From NCBI GenBank assembly GCA_004134995.1, contig REGP01000006.1:124001-188000 (forward strand): a DNA stretch of 64,000 bases. Direction: 5' to 3'. Origin of the DNA: Oxalobacteraceae bacterium CAVE-383. Lineage in GTDB: Bacteria > Pseudomonadota > Gammaproteobacteria > Burkholderiales > Burkholderiaceae_D. Below, in pieces: positions 31,376 through 40,778 of the stretch; within the stretch, counting starts at the first letter, position 1; each line of letters starts with the position of its first letter. The notes under the pieces are model-generated. The model made no database searches, was not told the DNA's origin, and saw nothing but the letters and a program-made list of their open reading frames with translations. A program made the translations under genes and the position numbers.

Positions 31376-32035
31376 TCAGCTGAACTTGGCGTGGACGCCA
31401 AACTGGTTGAATAGAGATGGGTTGCGCGCCGCTTGACGGGAGAACCGGCAGCGTGCCGCTTTGACAACGGCTGTTAATTCAGACAAGGCGGTAGCAAATT
31501 CGTTGTTGATAATAACATACTCGAACTCGGGAGCGTGAGCGATCTCGCCGCCGGCGGCCAGAATGCGGCGGGTAATGATGTGCGGTTCGTCCTGGCCGCG
31601 CTTGTGCAGCCGCTCCTCCAGAGCTGCGATGGACGGCGGCAGGATGAAAATGCCGACCGCGTCGGGAAACTGTTCGCGCACCTGCTGCGCGCCCTGCCAG
31701 TCGATTTCCAGCAGCACGTCGATGCCTTTTTCGATTTTCTCCGCGGTAATCAGGCGCGAGGTGCCGTAGAAATTGCCGTGCACTTCGGCCCATTCCAGGA
31801 ATTCTCCGGCCAGTTGCCGCTTCTGGAAATCGGCGGCATCGGTAAAGTAATACTCGCGGCCGTGCTGTTCTCCCGGGCGCGGCGGCCGCGTGGTGGTCGA
31901 AATCGACAGCGCGATCGCCGGTTCCTGCTGCAGCAGGGCGTTGACCAGCGTCGATTTGCCGGCGCCGGACGGGGCAACCACCATGAATACGCTGCCGGAG
32001 GAACTGGAAGAGCCTGGAGTATGGATTGTGGACAT
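31376..32035 (-). CDS. gmk: Guanylate kinase
   Basis: Phosphorylates GMP to GDP. The 219-residue protein has the P-loop APSGAGKST (21-29), the GMP-binding [19 protein letters not shown] segment and the lid [14 protein letters not shown]. It has a short Ser-rich N-terminal extension and a ~20-residue basic C-terminal extension ([14 protein letters not shown]). First gene of the gmk-rpoZ-spoT operon, which ties guanine nucleotide supply to alarmone metabolism; GMK is itself a known ppGpp target in some bacteria. Confidence 0.97.
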   Translation of the reverse strand: MSTIHTPGSSSSSGSVFMVVAPSGAGKSTLVNALLQQEPAIALSISTTTRPPRPGEQHGREYYFTDAADFQKRQLAGEFLEWAEVHGNFYGTSRLITAEKIEKGIDVLLEIDWQGAQQVREQFPDAVGIFILPPSIAALEERLHKRGQDEPHIITRRILAAGGEIAHAPEFEYVIINNEFATALSELTAVVKAARCRFSRQAARNPSLFNQFGVHAKFS

Positions 32036-32124
32036 GGGCGGTTTATTTTCAGGATGTTGGATGCCGGGATTGCCCGCAGTTTATCAGAGGAGCCGATCCT
32101 GCCGATAGGGGTATCGGCGCGCCG

Positions 32125-33285
32125 TCAACGCGGTGTCAGCCTGAGCAGGCGCCCCTCGCTTTCATCCTCGATCAGCCATACCGCGCCATCGCTCGCCACG
32201 GCGACATCGCGGATCCGGTGGCCCAGTTGCCAGCGCTCTGCTTCGTCCGCGCCGCCTTTGCCGTCGAAAGCGATGCGCACCAGGCCGCGCTGGACCAGGC
32301 CGCCGATCAACGCCGAGCCGCGCCAGGCCGGGAACATGTCGCCGGCATAGAAAGCCAGCCCCGCCGGCGCGATCACGGGCGTCCAGTAAACCACGGGCGC
32401 TTCGAAATCGGGGCGCGTGGCGTGGCGCGGAATCGGGGCGCCGTTGTAGTTGTCGCCGTTCGAGACCACCGGCCAGCCGTAATTTCGTCCGGGCAGGATC
32501 AAATTGAGTTCGTCGCCGCCGCGCGGCCCCATTTCGTCGAGCCAGAGGCGGCCGTCCGGCGCGAATGCCAGTCCGTACGGATTGCGATGGCCGGTGCTCC
32601 AGGTCTGGGCCCGGACGCCGCCGGCCGCGGCCAAGGGATTGTCGTCCGGCGTCGAGCCGTCGAGATTCAGGCGCAGCACCTTGCCCAGCGCCTGATCCGG
32701 ATCCTGCGCGGTCTGCGGACGCTGGCGGTCGCCCGAGGTCAGGAACAGATGCCGGCCGTCCGGGGCGAAGGCGATGATGCCGCCGGGCTGGCCGCCTTGT
32801 CCTTTCGGCTCCTGGCGCCAGATGACGGCAAGGCCGTCGAGATGCGCGGCGTCGCCGGATTCTGCCAGCCGGGCGCGCGCCAGCGCCAGGCTGCTGCCGC
32901 CGCGTCCGCCCGGTCCGGGTTCGGAGAAGGTGAAATAGATGGTGCTGTCACTGGCGAAGCGCGGCGATACGGCAACGTCCAGGAAGCCGTTCTGGCCCCT
33001 GTATTCCACTTCGGGCACGCCGCTGACTTCCTGTTTTTTGCCTTGCTGGGTGGCGATGAACAGGCGGCCGGCCTTTTCGGTGACCAGCAGGCGTCCGTCC
33101 GGGAGAAATGCGATGGCCCATGGAAACGCGAAAGTGGCGACGCTTTTCGCGACGAAGGGCTGGTCGGGATTGGGCCGGCGCAGGCCGGCATTGGTTTCCG
33201 CGGCGGCTTCGGGGGCATGGGCCGCGGCCGCCAATAGCGCCGCCAACGCAACGCTTCCCGCAGTCCTGAGAAAGAATGCTTTCAT
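32125..33285 (-). CDS. PQQ-dependent sugar dehydrogenase (YliI/Asd-like), periplasmic
   Basis: 386 residues with a Sec signal peptide (MKAFFLRTAGSVALAALLAAAAHA, cleavage likely after AHA or AAA). A six-bladed beta-propeller of the glucose/sorbosone dehydrogenase family follows: FPWAIAFLPDGRLLVTEKAGRL, YRGQNGFLDVAVSPRF, a TGHRNPYGLAFAPDGRLW-type blade and a conserved WLDEMGPRGGDELN motif. E. coli YliI oxidises aldose sugars with PQQ. No PQQ biosynthesis genes are in the window. Stand-alone gene between gmk and yicC. Confidence 0.9.
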   Translation of the reverse strand: MKAFFLRTAGSVALAALLAAAAHAPEAAAETNAGLRRPNPDQPFVAKSVATFAFPWAIAFLPDGRLLVTEKAGRLFIATQQGKKQEVSGVPEVEYRGQNGFLDVAVSPRFASDSTIYFTFSEPGPGGRGGSSLALARARLAESGDAAHLDGLAVIWRQEPKGQGGQPGGIIAFAPDGRHLFLTSGDRQRPQTAQDPDQALGKVLRLNLDGSTPDDNPLAAAGGVRAQTWSTGHRNPYGLAFAPDGRLWLDEMGPRGGDELNLILPGRNYGWPVVSNGDNYNGAPIPRHATRPDFEAPVVYWTPVIAPAGLAFYAGDMFPAWRGSALIGGLVQRGLVRIAFDGKGGADEAERWQLGHRIRDVAVASDGAVWLIEDESEGRLLRLTPR

Positions 33286-33334
33286 GCTCGCTCCTGTCGA
33301 CGGCGCATCGGCAGGAGGGCCGGGCCGAAATCGT

Positions 33335-34249
33335 CTATTCCAGGTTTTGCACCTGCTCGCGCATCTGATCGATCAGCAATTTCAATTCCATCGCCGCATC
33401 GGCCAATTCCTTCATCGCGGCCTTGGAGCCGACCGTGTTGGCCTCCCGGTTCAGTTCCTGCATCATGAAATCGAGGCGTTTGCCGACCTGGCCGCCTTTT
33501 TTCAGGATATGCCGCGTTTCGCTCAGATGCGCGCCAAGCCGCGCCAGTTCCTCGGCAATATCGATCCGGATGCCGTACAAGGTGACTTCCTGGCGGATCC
33601 GCTCCAGCGTTTCCTCGCGCGTCAGGTTCGGCGCGCCGTTCTGCTGCACATGCGCCAGGCCGAGCGCATCCTGCAGGCGCTCGCTGGCGCGCTGTTGGAA
33701 CTGGGCCACCAACTGCGGCACCAGCGGCGTGATGCGGGCCACGATGGCTTCCATCATGTCGATGCGCGACAGCAGCACTTCCTGCAAGGCGGCGCCTTCG
33801 CGCGCCCGGCTCTCGATAAAGGCGTCCAGCGCGGCCTGCATGGCGCTGCCCACGTCCTGCTGCAGGCTGTCCTGGCCGACTTCGCTTTCCTCGATCATGC
33901 CCGGCCAGCGCAGCAGCTCGGCAATCGACAGCGGCGCGGCGTCGATGAATTCGGGGCGGCTGCGCAATTGCTGCTGCAGCGACGCCAGCGAGGCCAGCAG
34001 CTCGGCATTGACGGTCTGGCTGGCGCCGGCCGTCTTGCGGCCGAAACTCAGCCGGCACTCCAGCTTGCCGCGCACCACGCGTCCGATGATGGCTTCGCGC
34101 AGCGCCGGCTCCAGCGAGCGCAAATCGTCGTTGACGCGGAATTGCAGGTCCAGGAAGCGCGAATTGACGCTTTTCAGTTCGATTGTGACGGTGCCCGCGG
34201 CGGTTTCGCGGGTGTGGATGGCATAGCCGGTCATGCTGCAGATAGTCAA
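33335..34249 (-). CDS. yicC: YicC-family endoribonuclease
   Basis: 304 residues beginning MTICSMTGYAIHTRETAAGTV, the family hallmark (SMTGYA), with a DLQFRVNDDLRSLEP region and a C-terminal DUF1732 domain (EELARLGAHLSETRHILKKGGQVGKRLDFMMQELNREANTVGSKA). E. coli YicC has been described as an endoribonuclease affecting sRNA turnover. It is divergent from rph, and yicC-rph-gmk proximity is widespread. Confidence 0.93.
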   Translation of the reverse strand: MTICSMTGYAIHTRETAAGTVTIELKSVNSRFLDLQFRVNDDLRSLEPALREAIIGRVVRGKLECRLSFGRKTAGASQTVNAELLASLASLQQQLRSRPEFIDAAPLSIAELLRWPGMIEESEVGQDSLQQDVGSAMQAALDAFIESRAREGAALQEVLLSRIDMMEAIVARITPLVPQLVAQFQQRASERLQDALGLAHVQQNGAPNLTREETLERIRQEVTLYGIRIDIAEELARLGAHLSETRHILKKGGQVGKRLDFMMQELNREANTVGSKAAMKELADAAMELKLLIDQMREQVQNLE

Positions 34250-34405
34250 AGTAGCTCTCCGGTAATGGCAATAATCTGTCGCGCATTGTACCTTCCGGGC
34301 AAGACTTTGCGCCCGTTTTGCGCTTTTCCGGTGCGTGTGGAATCGACCTTTTCAAGAAAAGCGCGGGTCTTTTGTGTATGCTTCGGCTTACTCCGATTTT
34401 GAAAG

Positions 34406-35146
34406 ATGGCTCCAATGACTTTAGTAACCCGCACCGCCGGCCGCGCCCCCAACGCCTTGCGCAATGTGCGCCTGACGCGCAATTTCACCATCCATGCCGA
34501 AGGCTCGGTCCTGATCGAGTTCGGCAACACCAAGGTGATCTGCACCGCCAGCATCGAAGACAAGGTGCCCGGATTCCTGAAAGGCAAGGGCCAGGGCTGG
34601 CTGACCGCCGAATACGGCATGCTGCCGCGTTCGACCCATACCCGCATGGATCGCGAGGCCGCACGCGGCAAGCAGTCCGGCCGCACCCAGGAAATCCAGC
34701 GCCTGATCGGCCGCGCCTTGCGCGCCGCATTCGATCTGGAGGCGTTCGGCGAGCGTACCCTGCATCTGGATTGCGACGTGATCCAGGCCGACGGCGGCAC
34801 CCGCACGGCGGCAATTACCGGCGCCATGGTGGCGGCCTATGATGCATTTTCCAGGCTGGCCGCGTCCGGCCAGATCGCCGCGGTGCCGGTCAAGCATTTC
34901 GTGGCCGCCATTTCGGTCGGCGTGTTCCGCGGCCTGCCGGTGCTGGATCTGGATTACATCGAGGATTCCGACTGCGATACCGACATGAACGTGGTCATGA
35001 CCGACAGCGGCCATTTCGTGGAAGTGCAGGGCACGGCCGAAGGCGCGGCGTTCGACCGCGGCACGCTGAACCAGTTGCTCGATCTGGCCCAGAGCGGCGT
35101 GGCCGAATTGATCGCCCTGCAAAAGCAGACGCTGGGCCTGGGCTGA
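34406..35146 (+). CDS. rph: Ribonuclease PH
   Basis: Phosphorolytic 3'-5' exoribonuclease that trims tRNA 3' ends. 246 residues. Motifs: [19 protein letters not shown], the phosphate-binding [29 protein letters not shown], and the catalytic-centre [20 protein letters not shown]. Full length, not the frameshifted form known from E. coli K-12. The start may be 34406 or 34415. First gene of rph-rdgB-hemW. Confidence 0.97.
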   Translation: MAPMTLVTRTAGRAPNALRNVRLTRNFTIHAEGSVLIEFGNTKVICTASIEDKVPGFLKGKGQGWLTAEYGMLPRSTHTRMDREAARGKQSGRTQEIQRLIGRALRAAFDLEAFGERTLHLDCDVIQADGGTRTAAITGAMVAAYDAFSRLAASGQIAAVPVKHFVAAISVGVFRGLPVLDLDYIEDSDCDTDMNVVMTDSGHFVEVQGTAEGAAFDRGTLNQLLDLAQSGVAELIALQKQTLGLG

Positions 35147-35168
35147 TTGGTGCAGTGAGGTAAGCGTA

Positions 35169-35798
35169 ATGAATATTGCAAGCAAAACAGCCGGCGGCAC
35201 TGTCGTGCTGGCGTCGAACAATGCCGGCAAGGTCAGGGAATTCAATGCCTTGCTGGGGCCGGCCGGTTTCGATTTGCGCCCGCAAAGCGAATTCAATGTG
35301 CCGGAAGCTGACGAGCCGTTCATGACCTTCGTCGAGAACGCGCTGACCAAGGCGCGGCATGCGTCGCGGCTGACCGGCCTGCCGGCGCTGGCCGACGATT
35401 CCGGCGTCTGCGTCAATGCCCTGGGCGGCGCGCCGGGGGTATTGTCGGCGCGTTATGCGGGCGAGCCGAAATCGGATGCCGGCAACAATCGCAAGCTGGT
35501 GGCCGATCTGGCGCCGCTGGCCGACCGCTCGGCCTATTATTACTGCGTGCTGGTGTTCGTGCGCCATGCCGAAGATCCGCAGCCGGTCATTGCCGACGGC
35601 CGCTGGGACGGCGAAATCGTGGCGGAGCCGCGCGGCGACGGCGGTTTCGGCTACGATCCGCATTTCTGGCTGCCGCAGCTCGGCAAAACCGCCGCGCAGC
35701 TCAGCGCCGAAGAAAAGAACCGCGATTCGCATCGCGCCCAGGCTCTGCGCGCGCTGGTGGCCAAGCTGGGACCGGTTTCCATATCGGCGCCGCGATGA
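35169..35798 (+). CDS. rdgB: XTP/dITP pyrophosphatase
   Basis: House-cleaning enzyme hydrolysing non-canonical purine triphosphates (dITP, XTP). 209 residues with the N-terminal LASNNAGKVREFNAL nucleotide-binding loop, FVENALTKARHASRLTGLPALADDSGVCVNAL (catalytic acid region) and GGFGYDPHFW. A ribosome-binding GAGG precedes the ATG (GTGAGGTAAGCGTA). The stop overlaps hemW by 4 bases, a conserved pair. Confidence 0.97.
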   Translation: MNIASKTAGGTVVLASNNAGKVREFNALLGPAGFDLRPQSEFNVPEADEPFMTFVENALTKARHASRLTGLPALADDSGVCVNALGGAPGVLSARYAGEPKSDAGNNRKLVADLAPLADRSAYYYCVLVFVRHAEDPQPVIADGRWDGEIVAEPRGDGGFGYDPHFWLPQLGKTAAQLSAEEKNRDSHRAQALRALVAKLGPVSISAPR

Positions 35799-37075
35799 TT
35801 CCGATCAAGCCGATTTCCGCGGTCAAGCCGGCCAATGCGGCCAATACAGTCGAATCCGCCGACTCTGACGCGCTGGGCGCATCGCCGGCGCAGGTCGCGC
35901 TGACTTTCCTGAAGCCGGGCAATCTGCACCTGAGCGCGCTGCCGCCGTTGTCGCTCTACGTGCATTTCCCCTGGTGCGTCAAAAAATGCCCGTATTGCGA
36001 TTTCAATTCGCATGAAGTCAAGGGCAGCTTCCCCGAAACCGAGTATCTGGACGCCCTGCGCGCCGATCTGGAATCCGCGCTGCCGCTCATCTGGGGCCGC
36101 AAGATCTATACCATTTTCATCGGCGGCGGCACGCCCAGCCTGCTGTCGGCGGCCGGGCTGGACCGGCTGCTGTCGGATATCCGCACCTTGCTGCCGCTGG
36201 ACGGCAATATCGAAATCACGATGGAAGCCAATCCCGGCACTTTCGAGGCCGAGAAATTCCGCGCCTATCGCGCCAGCGGCGTGAACCGGCTCTCGATCGG
36301 CATCCAGAGCTTCAACCCCGCGCATCTGCAGGCGCTGGGCCGCATCCACGACGGCGACCAGGCGCGGCGCGCGGTAGACATCGCGCGGCAGGATTTCGAC
36401 AATTTCAATCTCGACCTGATGTACGCGCTGCCGGGACAAACCCTGGCCGAAGCCGAAGCCGACCTGGCGCGCGCGCTGGCCTATGCGCCGCCGCATCTGT
36501 CGCTGTACCACCTCACGCTGGAGCCGAATACCTTATTTGCCAAATATCCGCCGCCGTTGCCGGATGACGACGCCAGCGCCGACATGCAGGACATGATCGC
36601 GCAGCGCATGGCGGGGGCCGGATACGAGCATTACGAAGTATCGGCCTATGCGCAGCCCGGGCGCCAGGCCCGGCATAACCTGAATTATTGGCAATTTGGC
36701 GATTACCTGGGCATCGGCGCCGGCGCCCACTCCAAACTGTCGTTTCCGCACCGCATTGTGAGGCAAATGCGCTACAAACATCCGCAGACCTATCTGACCC
36801 GGACGGCGGCCGGCAACCCGATCGCCGAGTCGGCCGAAATCGGGCGCGATGCGCTCGGGTTTGAATTCATGCTAAATACGCTGCGGCTCAATGCCGGCTT
36901 CGCGCCCAACCTGTTTACCGAGCGCACCGGCCTCGGCATCGGGGCGATCGAGGCGGCGCTCAATGACGCCGAAAAACGCGGATTGCTGCGGCGCGATCAC
37001 CAAAATATCCGTCCGACGGCGTTGGGCCAACGTTTCTTGAATGATTTGCAACAAATATTTTTGTATGACAACTAA
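35795..37075 (+). CDS. hemW: Radical SAM heme chaperone HemW
   Basis: Inserts heme into respiratory enzymes; formerly annotated as oxygen-independent coproporphyrinogen oxidase. 426 residues with the radical-SAM cluster motif HFPWCVKKCPYCDF (Cys61, Cys65, Cys68), GGGTPSLL (SAM-binding), EANPGTFE and the C-terminal HemW domain (LGIGAGAHSKL, EFMLNTLRL). About 35 extra N-terminal residues precede the usual start region. A later ATG is not obvious, so the overlap start with rdgB is kept. Confidence 0.96.
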   Translation: MIPIKPISAVKPANAANTVESADSDALGASPAQVALTFLKPGNLHLSALPPLSLYVHFPWCVKKCPYCDFNSHEVKGSFPETEYLDALRADLESALPLIWGRKIYTIFIGGGTPSLLSAAGLDRLLSDIRTLLPLDGNIEITMEANPGTFEAEKFRAYRASGVNRLSIGIQSFNPAHLQALGRIHDGDQARRAVDIARQDFDNFNLDLMYALPGQTLAEAEADLARALAYAPPHLSLYHLTLEPNTLFAKYPPPLPDDDASADMQDMIAQRMAGAGYEHYEVSAYAQPGRQARHNLNYWQFGDYLGIGAGAHSKLSFPHRIVRQMRYKHPQTYLTRTAAGNPIAESAEIGRDALGFEFMLNTLRLNAGFAPNLFTERTGLGIGAIEAALNDAEKRGLLRRDHQNIRPTALGQRFLNDLQQIFLYDN

Positions 37076-37241
37076 TATACCCTTTGGGATTCTGGGTTAT
37101 ATTGATCAAAAAATGGCATCTTGATAATACTAATCTATAGTTTTATTAGGATTTGCCGTTAGTAGATGTATCAGGAACCAATTGAGTTGCTGCGTTGGAA
37201 GTAGCGCGAACCATTAATGATTTTATGAACAGCGCAAAGAA

Positions 37242-38468
37242 ATGCTGACACCTGAAATGGCTGTCCAAAATACGAGCAGTCCGTCTTTTCCTTTGGTTTT
37301 TTTAGAACCGATTGCAGACGCGCATCACCAATGGGTGGCGCTGGCTCTGCACCTGTCGCCGTCGGACGGCAACAACACCCCCTTATTCAATCAGTTATTC
37401 AATGAATACGAGTTCGGCGCGGCGCTCGGCAAATTGCGCTGCGTGCTGAATGTCGCCGATCCGGTCGCCTTCGAAGCGGCGTTCGAGGCGCCGCTGGAGC
37501 CTGCGCAGCTGGTGTTGCGGGTGCCGGTCGAAATTTGCCGCGATCCGGCCCACGCCGACGCGTTGGCGCGCCTGCAGCGGCAAGGCTTTACGCTGGTGGC
37601 GCAGGGCTTGCCGGGCGCTCCCTGCCTGCTGGGCGATTGCGTTTCCGCAGTCGCCGTCGATTACAGCGCGGCCGTCTATCCGCAGGCCAAGGCCTGGCTG
37701 GGCGTGAGCGCGGCCGGCATGCATCTGGCCGAAGACGTCAACGACCAGGCCGCCTTCGACGCCTGCCAGCAGATCGGCTTCCGCTGGTTTGCCGGCGAAT
37801 ATCCCCTGCATGCCTCGACCCAGGCTTCGCGCCGCGATCCGACTTCGCGCATGCGCCTGCTGCGGCTGCTGGATATGGTCGCCTGCGATGTCGATTCGCA
37901 TGAAATCGAAACGCAGATGAAGCATGACCCGACACTGACCTATCAGTTGTTCAAGCTGGTCAGTTCGGCGGCATTCGGCTTCAATTCGACCATTTCCAAT
38001 TACACCCAGGCGCTGAACCTGATCGGTCGCCGGCAATTGCAGCGCTGGCTGCAATTACTGTTGTATGCGCGCCACGCCAGCGATAAATCGAACAATCCTC
38101 TGCTGCCGCGGGCAGCGGCCAGGGCCGGCCTGATGGAAGCGCTGTGCCAGAAGCTCGGCTGCGATCGCGATGAACAGGACCGCGCCTTCATCGTCGGCAT
38201 GTTTTCGCTGCTGAGCGTCCTGCTGTCGATGCCGATGCTGGAAATCATCGGCCCGCTGAAATTGCCGCTGGACGTGCTGGTTGCGCTGACCGAACGGCGC
38301 GGCCGCCTGGGCAGCCTGCTGCGGCTGGTCGAACGCGCCGAATACGGCGAGGTGCCGCTGCGCCATGCCGACCTGGCAGGCTGCGGGCTGACGCCCCAGG
38401 GTTATTGCCATTCGCTGGTGCATGCCTATCGCTGGGCCTCGCATGTCAGTGCCGAGGCGCAGGCATGA
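37242..38468 (+). CDS. HDOD-domain signalling protein with vestigial EAL-like N-terminus
   Basis: 408 residues. The C-terminal half is an HDOD domain (about 200-390; LLDMVACDVDSHEIETQMKHDPTLTYQLFKLVSSAAFGF and IGRRQLQRWLQLLLYA), closely echoing the paralogue at 26887-28212. The N-terminal half occupies the place of the EAL domain but retains none of its motifs. It is translationally coupled (ATGA overlap) to the PAS-GGDEF-EAL gene, so the two proteins probably act together in c-di-GMP signalling (inference). ATG at 37242 or 37257 could be used. Confidence 0.85.
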   Translation: MLTPEMAVQNTSSPSFPLVFLEPIADAHHQWVALALHLSPSDGNNTPLFNQLFNEYEFGAALGKLRCVLNVADPVAFEAAFEAPLEPAQLVLRVPVEICRDPAHADALARLQRQGFTLVAQGLPGAPCLLGDCVSAVAVDYSAAVYPQAKAWLGVSAAGMHLAEDVNDQAAFDACQQIGFRWFAGEYPLHASTQASRRDPTSRMRLLRLLDMVACDVDSHEIETQMKHDPTLTYQLFKLVSSAAFGFNSTISNYTQALNLIGRRQLQRWLQLLLYARHASDKSNNPLLPRAAARAGLMEALCQKLGCDRDEQDRAFIVGMFSLLSVLLSMPMLEIIGPLKLPLDVLVALTERRGRLGSLLRLVERAEYGEVPLRHADLAGCGLTPQGYCHSLVHAYRWASHVSAEAQA

Positions 38469-40492
38469 CGACGACGTTCCGGCCGAACGACGTCGCGGTG
38501 TGCTCGGCGCTGTTCGACGTCATCTGGTCGCTGGAAGGGCCGCCGCTGCACGAGGCGCTGAGCGACATCGTATGCCGCATGCTGGCCCTGCCGGACGGCT
38601 GCTTCCTGCCCGAATCCCCGGATTACCACGGCCTGGTCGAGCCAATTGCCCATGACGGCATGGTGTACGGCTATTATCTGCTGCCGCCGGGCGCCGAGGA
38701 AATCGACCGCGCGCGCCTGCGCGAATTCGCGGCGCTGACCGCACGCCTGCTGCATACCCGCAGCGAAACCGGCTTGCGTGTACGCGAACTGAACCAGATC
38801 GAACGCAAACTGGAAGAGCAGGCGCAGATCCTGCACCAGATGCATGAATCGGTCATTACCATGGATCAGGCCGGCTTCATCACCAGTTGGAACCAGGGCG
38901 CCGAACGCCTGTTCGGCTATACGGCGATCGAAGCGGTTGGACGAAATGTGCTGTTTCTGTACGAGAACGACGAAGACGACGACATCCACCAGATCAACGA
39001 CCTGTTCATGCAGCCCGGCGGCCGCGAGATGGAAGTGCGGCGCAAGAAAAAATCCGGCGAAATATTCTGGGCCAGCCTGTCGCTCTCGATCATGCGCGAC
39101 GCCGACGAAAACCCGGTCGGCATGATCGGTTACCTGAACGACATCACCGAGCGCAAGAATACCGAAAAGCTGATCCATCACCTGGCGTATTACGACGACC
39201 TGACCAAGCTGCCCAACCGCACCATGCTCACGCGCACCATCGATCACGCGCTGAGCGCATCGGCATCGGGGCAGGGCGGGGCCTACGGCGCGCTGCTGTT
39301 CATCGACCTGAACCGTTTCAAGCCGATCAACGACACGCTGGGCCATCTGATCGGCGACAAGATACTGGTCGAAGTCGCGCGCCGCCTGCGCAAGGCGATG
39401 CCGGAGCAGGATGTGGTGGCGCGCCTGGGCGCGGATGAGTTCGCGGTGGCGCTGTTCGACATCGACAAGGATTACCACGCCGGCTTCGCGGCGCAGAAAC
39501 TGATCGCGCTGTTCCACGAACCTTTCTTCATCGACGGCCATGCCTTGCGCCTGGGCGCCAGCATCGGCATCAGCATGTATCCGCAGGACGCCACCGATAC
39601 CGAAACGCTGCTGCGGCTGGCCGACATCGCGATGTACCGCGCCAAGCGCGGCGTCGAAAACGACGGCGGCGGTTATGCCTATTACCGCGCCGACATGAGC
39701 GACAACACGCTGGAACTGCTGCGTATCGAAACCGGCCTGATGCGCGCGCTGGAGCACAACGAACTGCTGCTGTACTACCAGCCGAAAGTCGAAGTGCAGC
39801 ACGGCCGTATCAGCGGCGCCGAAGCCCTGGTGCGCTGGCAGCATCCCGAGCGGGGTTTGCTGCTGCCGGGCGAATTCATTCCGATCGCGGAAAAGACCGG
39901 CCTCATCGGGCAACTGGGCGAATGGGTGCTGGAGCGCGCCTGCGCGCAAGCGCAGAGCTGGCAAGACAGCGGCCTGCCGCCGGTGCGCATTTCGATCAAC
40001 GTCACCGCGGTCGAATTCACGCGTTCGCTGCCGCAGCGTATTGCCGGCGCGCTGGAACGGCACGGACTCAGCGGCGCCTGGCTGGAACTGGAAATTACCG
40101 AAGGCATGCTGATGCACAGCACCGACCGCCTGGTCGGCATCATGGAAAAGATCTGCCAGCTCGGCGTCACGATTTCACTGGACGATTTCGGCACCGGTTA
40201 TTCCAGCCTGTCGTATCTGAAGCGTTTCCCGATCAATACCCTGAAGATCGACCGTTCGTTCACCGTCGGCATTCCGGACGATTCGAATGACTGCGCGATC
40301 GGCAGCGCGATCATCAGCATCGGCAATCAGCTGAAGCATAAAGTGATTGCGGAAGGCGTTGAGAATCGCGAGCAACTGGCCTTCCTGAAAGAAGCCGGCT
40401 GCAATGAAATGCAGGGCTGGCTGTTTTCACCGGCGATACCGGCCGAGGATTTCGAGCGCATGCTGCTGCTGGAACAGCGCTTCGAGATTTGA
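38465..40492 (+). CDS. PAS-GGDEF-EAL c-di-GMP phosphodiesterase candidate
   Basis: 675 residues: an N-terminal ~110-residue region, a PAS domain (about 120-235), GGDEF (about 245-410) and EAL (about 425-670). The cyclase signature reads GADEF, so synthesis is doubtful. The EAL domain has every catalytic landmark: EALVRW, ISINVTAVEF, LELEITEG, DDFGTGYSSL, LKIDRSF, AEGVEN and MQGWLFSPA. I infer a phosphodiesterase regulated by PAS and perhaps by GTP binding to the degenerate GGDEF. The start at 38465 overlaps the preceding stop. Confidence 0.93.
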   Translation: MTTTFRPNDVAVCSALFDVIWSLEGPPLHEALSDIVCRMLALPDGCFLPESPDYHGLVEPIAHDGMVYGYYLLPPGAEEIDRARLREFAALTARLLHTRSETGLRVRELNQIERKLEEQAQILHQMHESVITMDQAGFITSWNQGAERLFGYTAIEAVGRNVLFLYENDEDDDIHQINDLFMQPGGREMEVRRKKKSGEIFWASLSLSIMRDADENPVGMIGYLNDITERKNTEKLIHHLAYYDDLTKLPNRTMLTRTIDHALSASASGQGGAYGALLFIDLNRFKPINDTLGHLIGDKILVEVARRLRKAMPEQDVVARLGADEFAVALFDIDKDYHAGFAAQKLIALFHEPFFIDGHALRLGASIGISMYPQDATDTETLLRLADIAMYRAKRGVENDGGGYAYYRADMSDNTLELLRIETGLMRALEHNELLLYYQPKVEVQHGRISGAEALVRWQHPERGLLLPGEFIPIAEKTGLIGQLGEWVLERACAQAQSWQDSGLPPVRISINVTAVEFTRSLPQRIAGALERHGLSGAWLELEITEGMLMHSTDRLVGIMEKICQLGVTISLDDFGTGYSSLSYLKRFPINTLKIDRSFTVGIPDDSNDCAIGSAIISIGNQLKHKVIAEGVENREQLAFLKEAGCNEMQGWLFSPAIPAEDFERMLLLEQRFEI

Positions 40493-40510
40493 TTTCGCGC
40501 CGGATATAGC

Positions 40511-40540
40511 AACTGCAAGCAACTGCAAGCAACCGCAACG
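40511..40540 (+). repeat. Short 10-base tandem repeat
   Basis: AACTGCAAGC occurs twice in tandem (40511-40530) and a third, diverged unit AACCGCAACG follows (40531-40540). It lies between the EAL gene stop and the tRNA-Ser -10 box and could vary in copy number by slippage. Confidence 0.7.
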
Positions 40541-40553
40541 CCGGGGCTTTAGG

Positions 40554-40559
40554 TATAAT
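40554..40559 (+). promoter_or_regulatory. -10 box of tRNA-Ser
   Basis: A perfect TATAAT stands 11 bases before the tRNA. At the expected -35 spacing lies the end of the tandem repeat, with no clear TTGACA match. Confidence 0.6.
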
Positions 40560-40570
40560 GCCCCCCTTAC

Positions 40571-40660
40571 GGAAGCGTGGCCGAGCGGTTGAAGGCACCA
40601 GTCTTGAAAACTGGCGACGGGGTAACCCGTTCGTGAGTTCGAATCTCACCGCTTCCGCCA
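40571..40660 (+). tRNA. tRNA-Ser (TGA)
   Basis: A 90-base class II tRNA with acceptor stem GGAAGCG/CGCTTCC, anticodon arm CCAGT-CTTGAAA-ACTGG (anticodon TGA), a long variable arm (GACGGGGTAACCCGTTC), TTCGAAT T-loop and encoded GCCA 3' end. It reads UCA-type serine codons. It lies at the boundary between GC-rich genes and the less GC-rich LOV/PilZ pair. Confidence 0.97.
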
Positions 40661-40671
40661 AAAACAACTCT

Positions 40672-40706
40672 AAACCCTTGGTTTCATAGGAATCAGGGGT
40701 TTTTTG
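40672..40706 (+). terminator. Terminator after tRNA-Ser
   Basis: AAACCCT (40672-40678) pairs with AGGGTTT-type sequence (40695-40702), followed by a T run interrupted by one G. It separates the tRNA from the convergent LOV cyclase gene. Confidence 0.65.
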
Positions 40707-40778
40707 TTTTCATCTATCAAAATGACCGCAAAATCAGTGCCGCTCATTCGGAGAAATTTCCGGGGCGGCATTATTTAA

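Noticed and set aside
35150-35170. GCAGTGAGGTAA before rdgB matches 12 bases of the core of the palindromic elements
   Set aside because: There are no inverted arms or other core parts around it, and it works as the rdgB ribosome-binding region. Treated as coincidence.
37074-37103. Hairpin-like AATATACC/GGTTATATT after hemW as a terminator
   Set aside because: Imperfect AT-rich pairing without a T tract.
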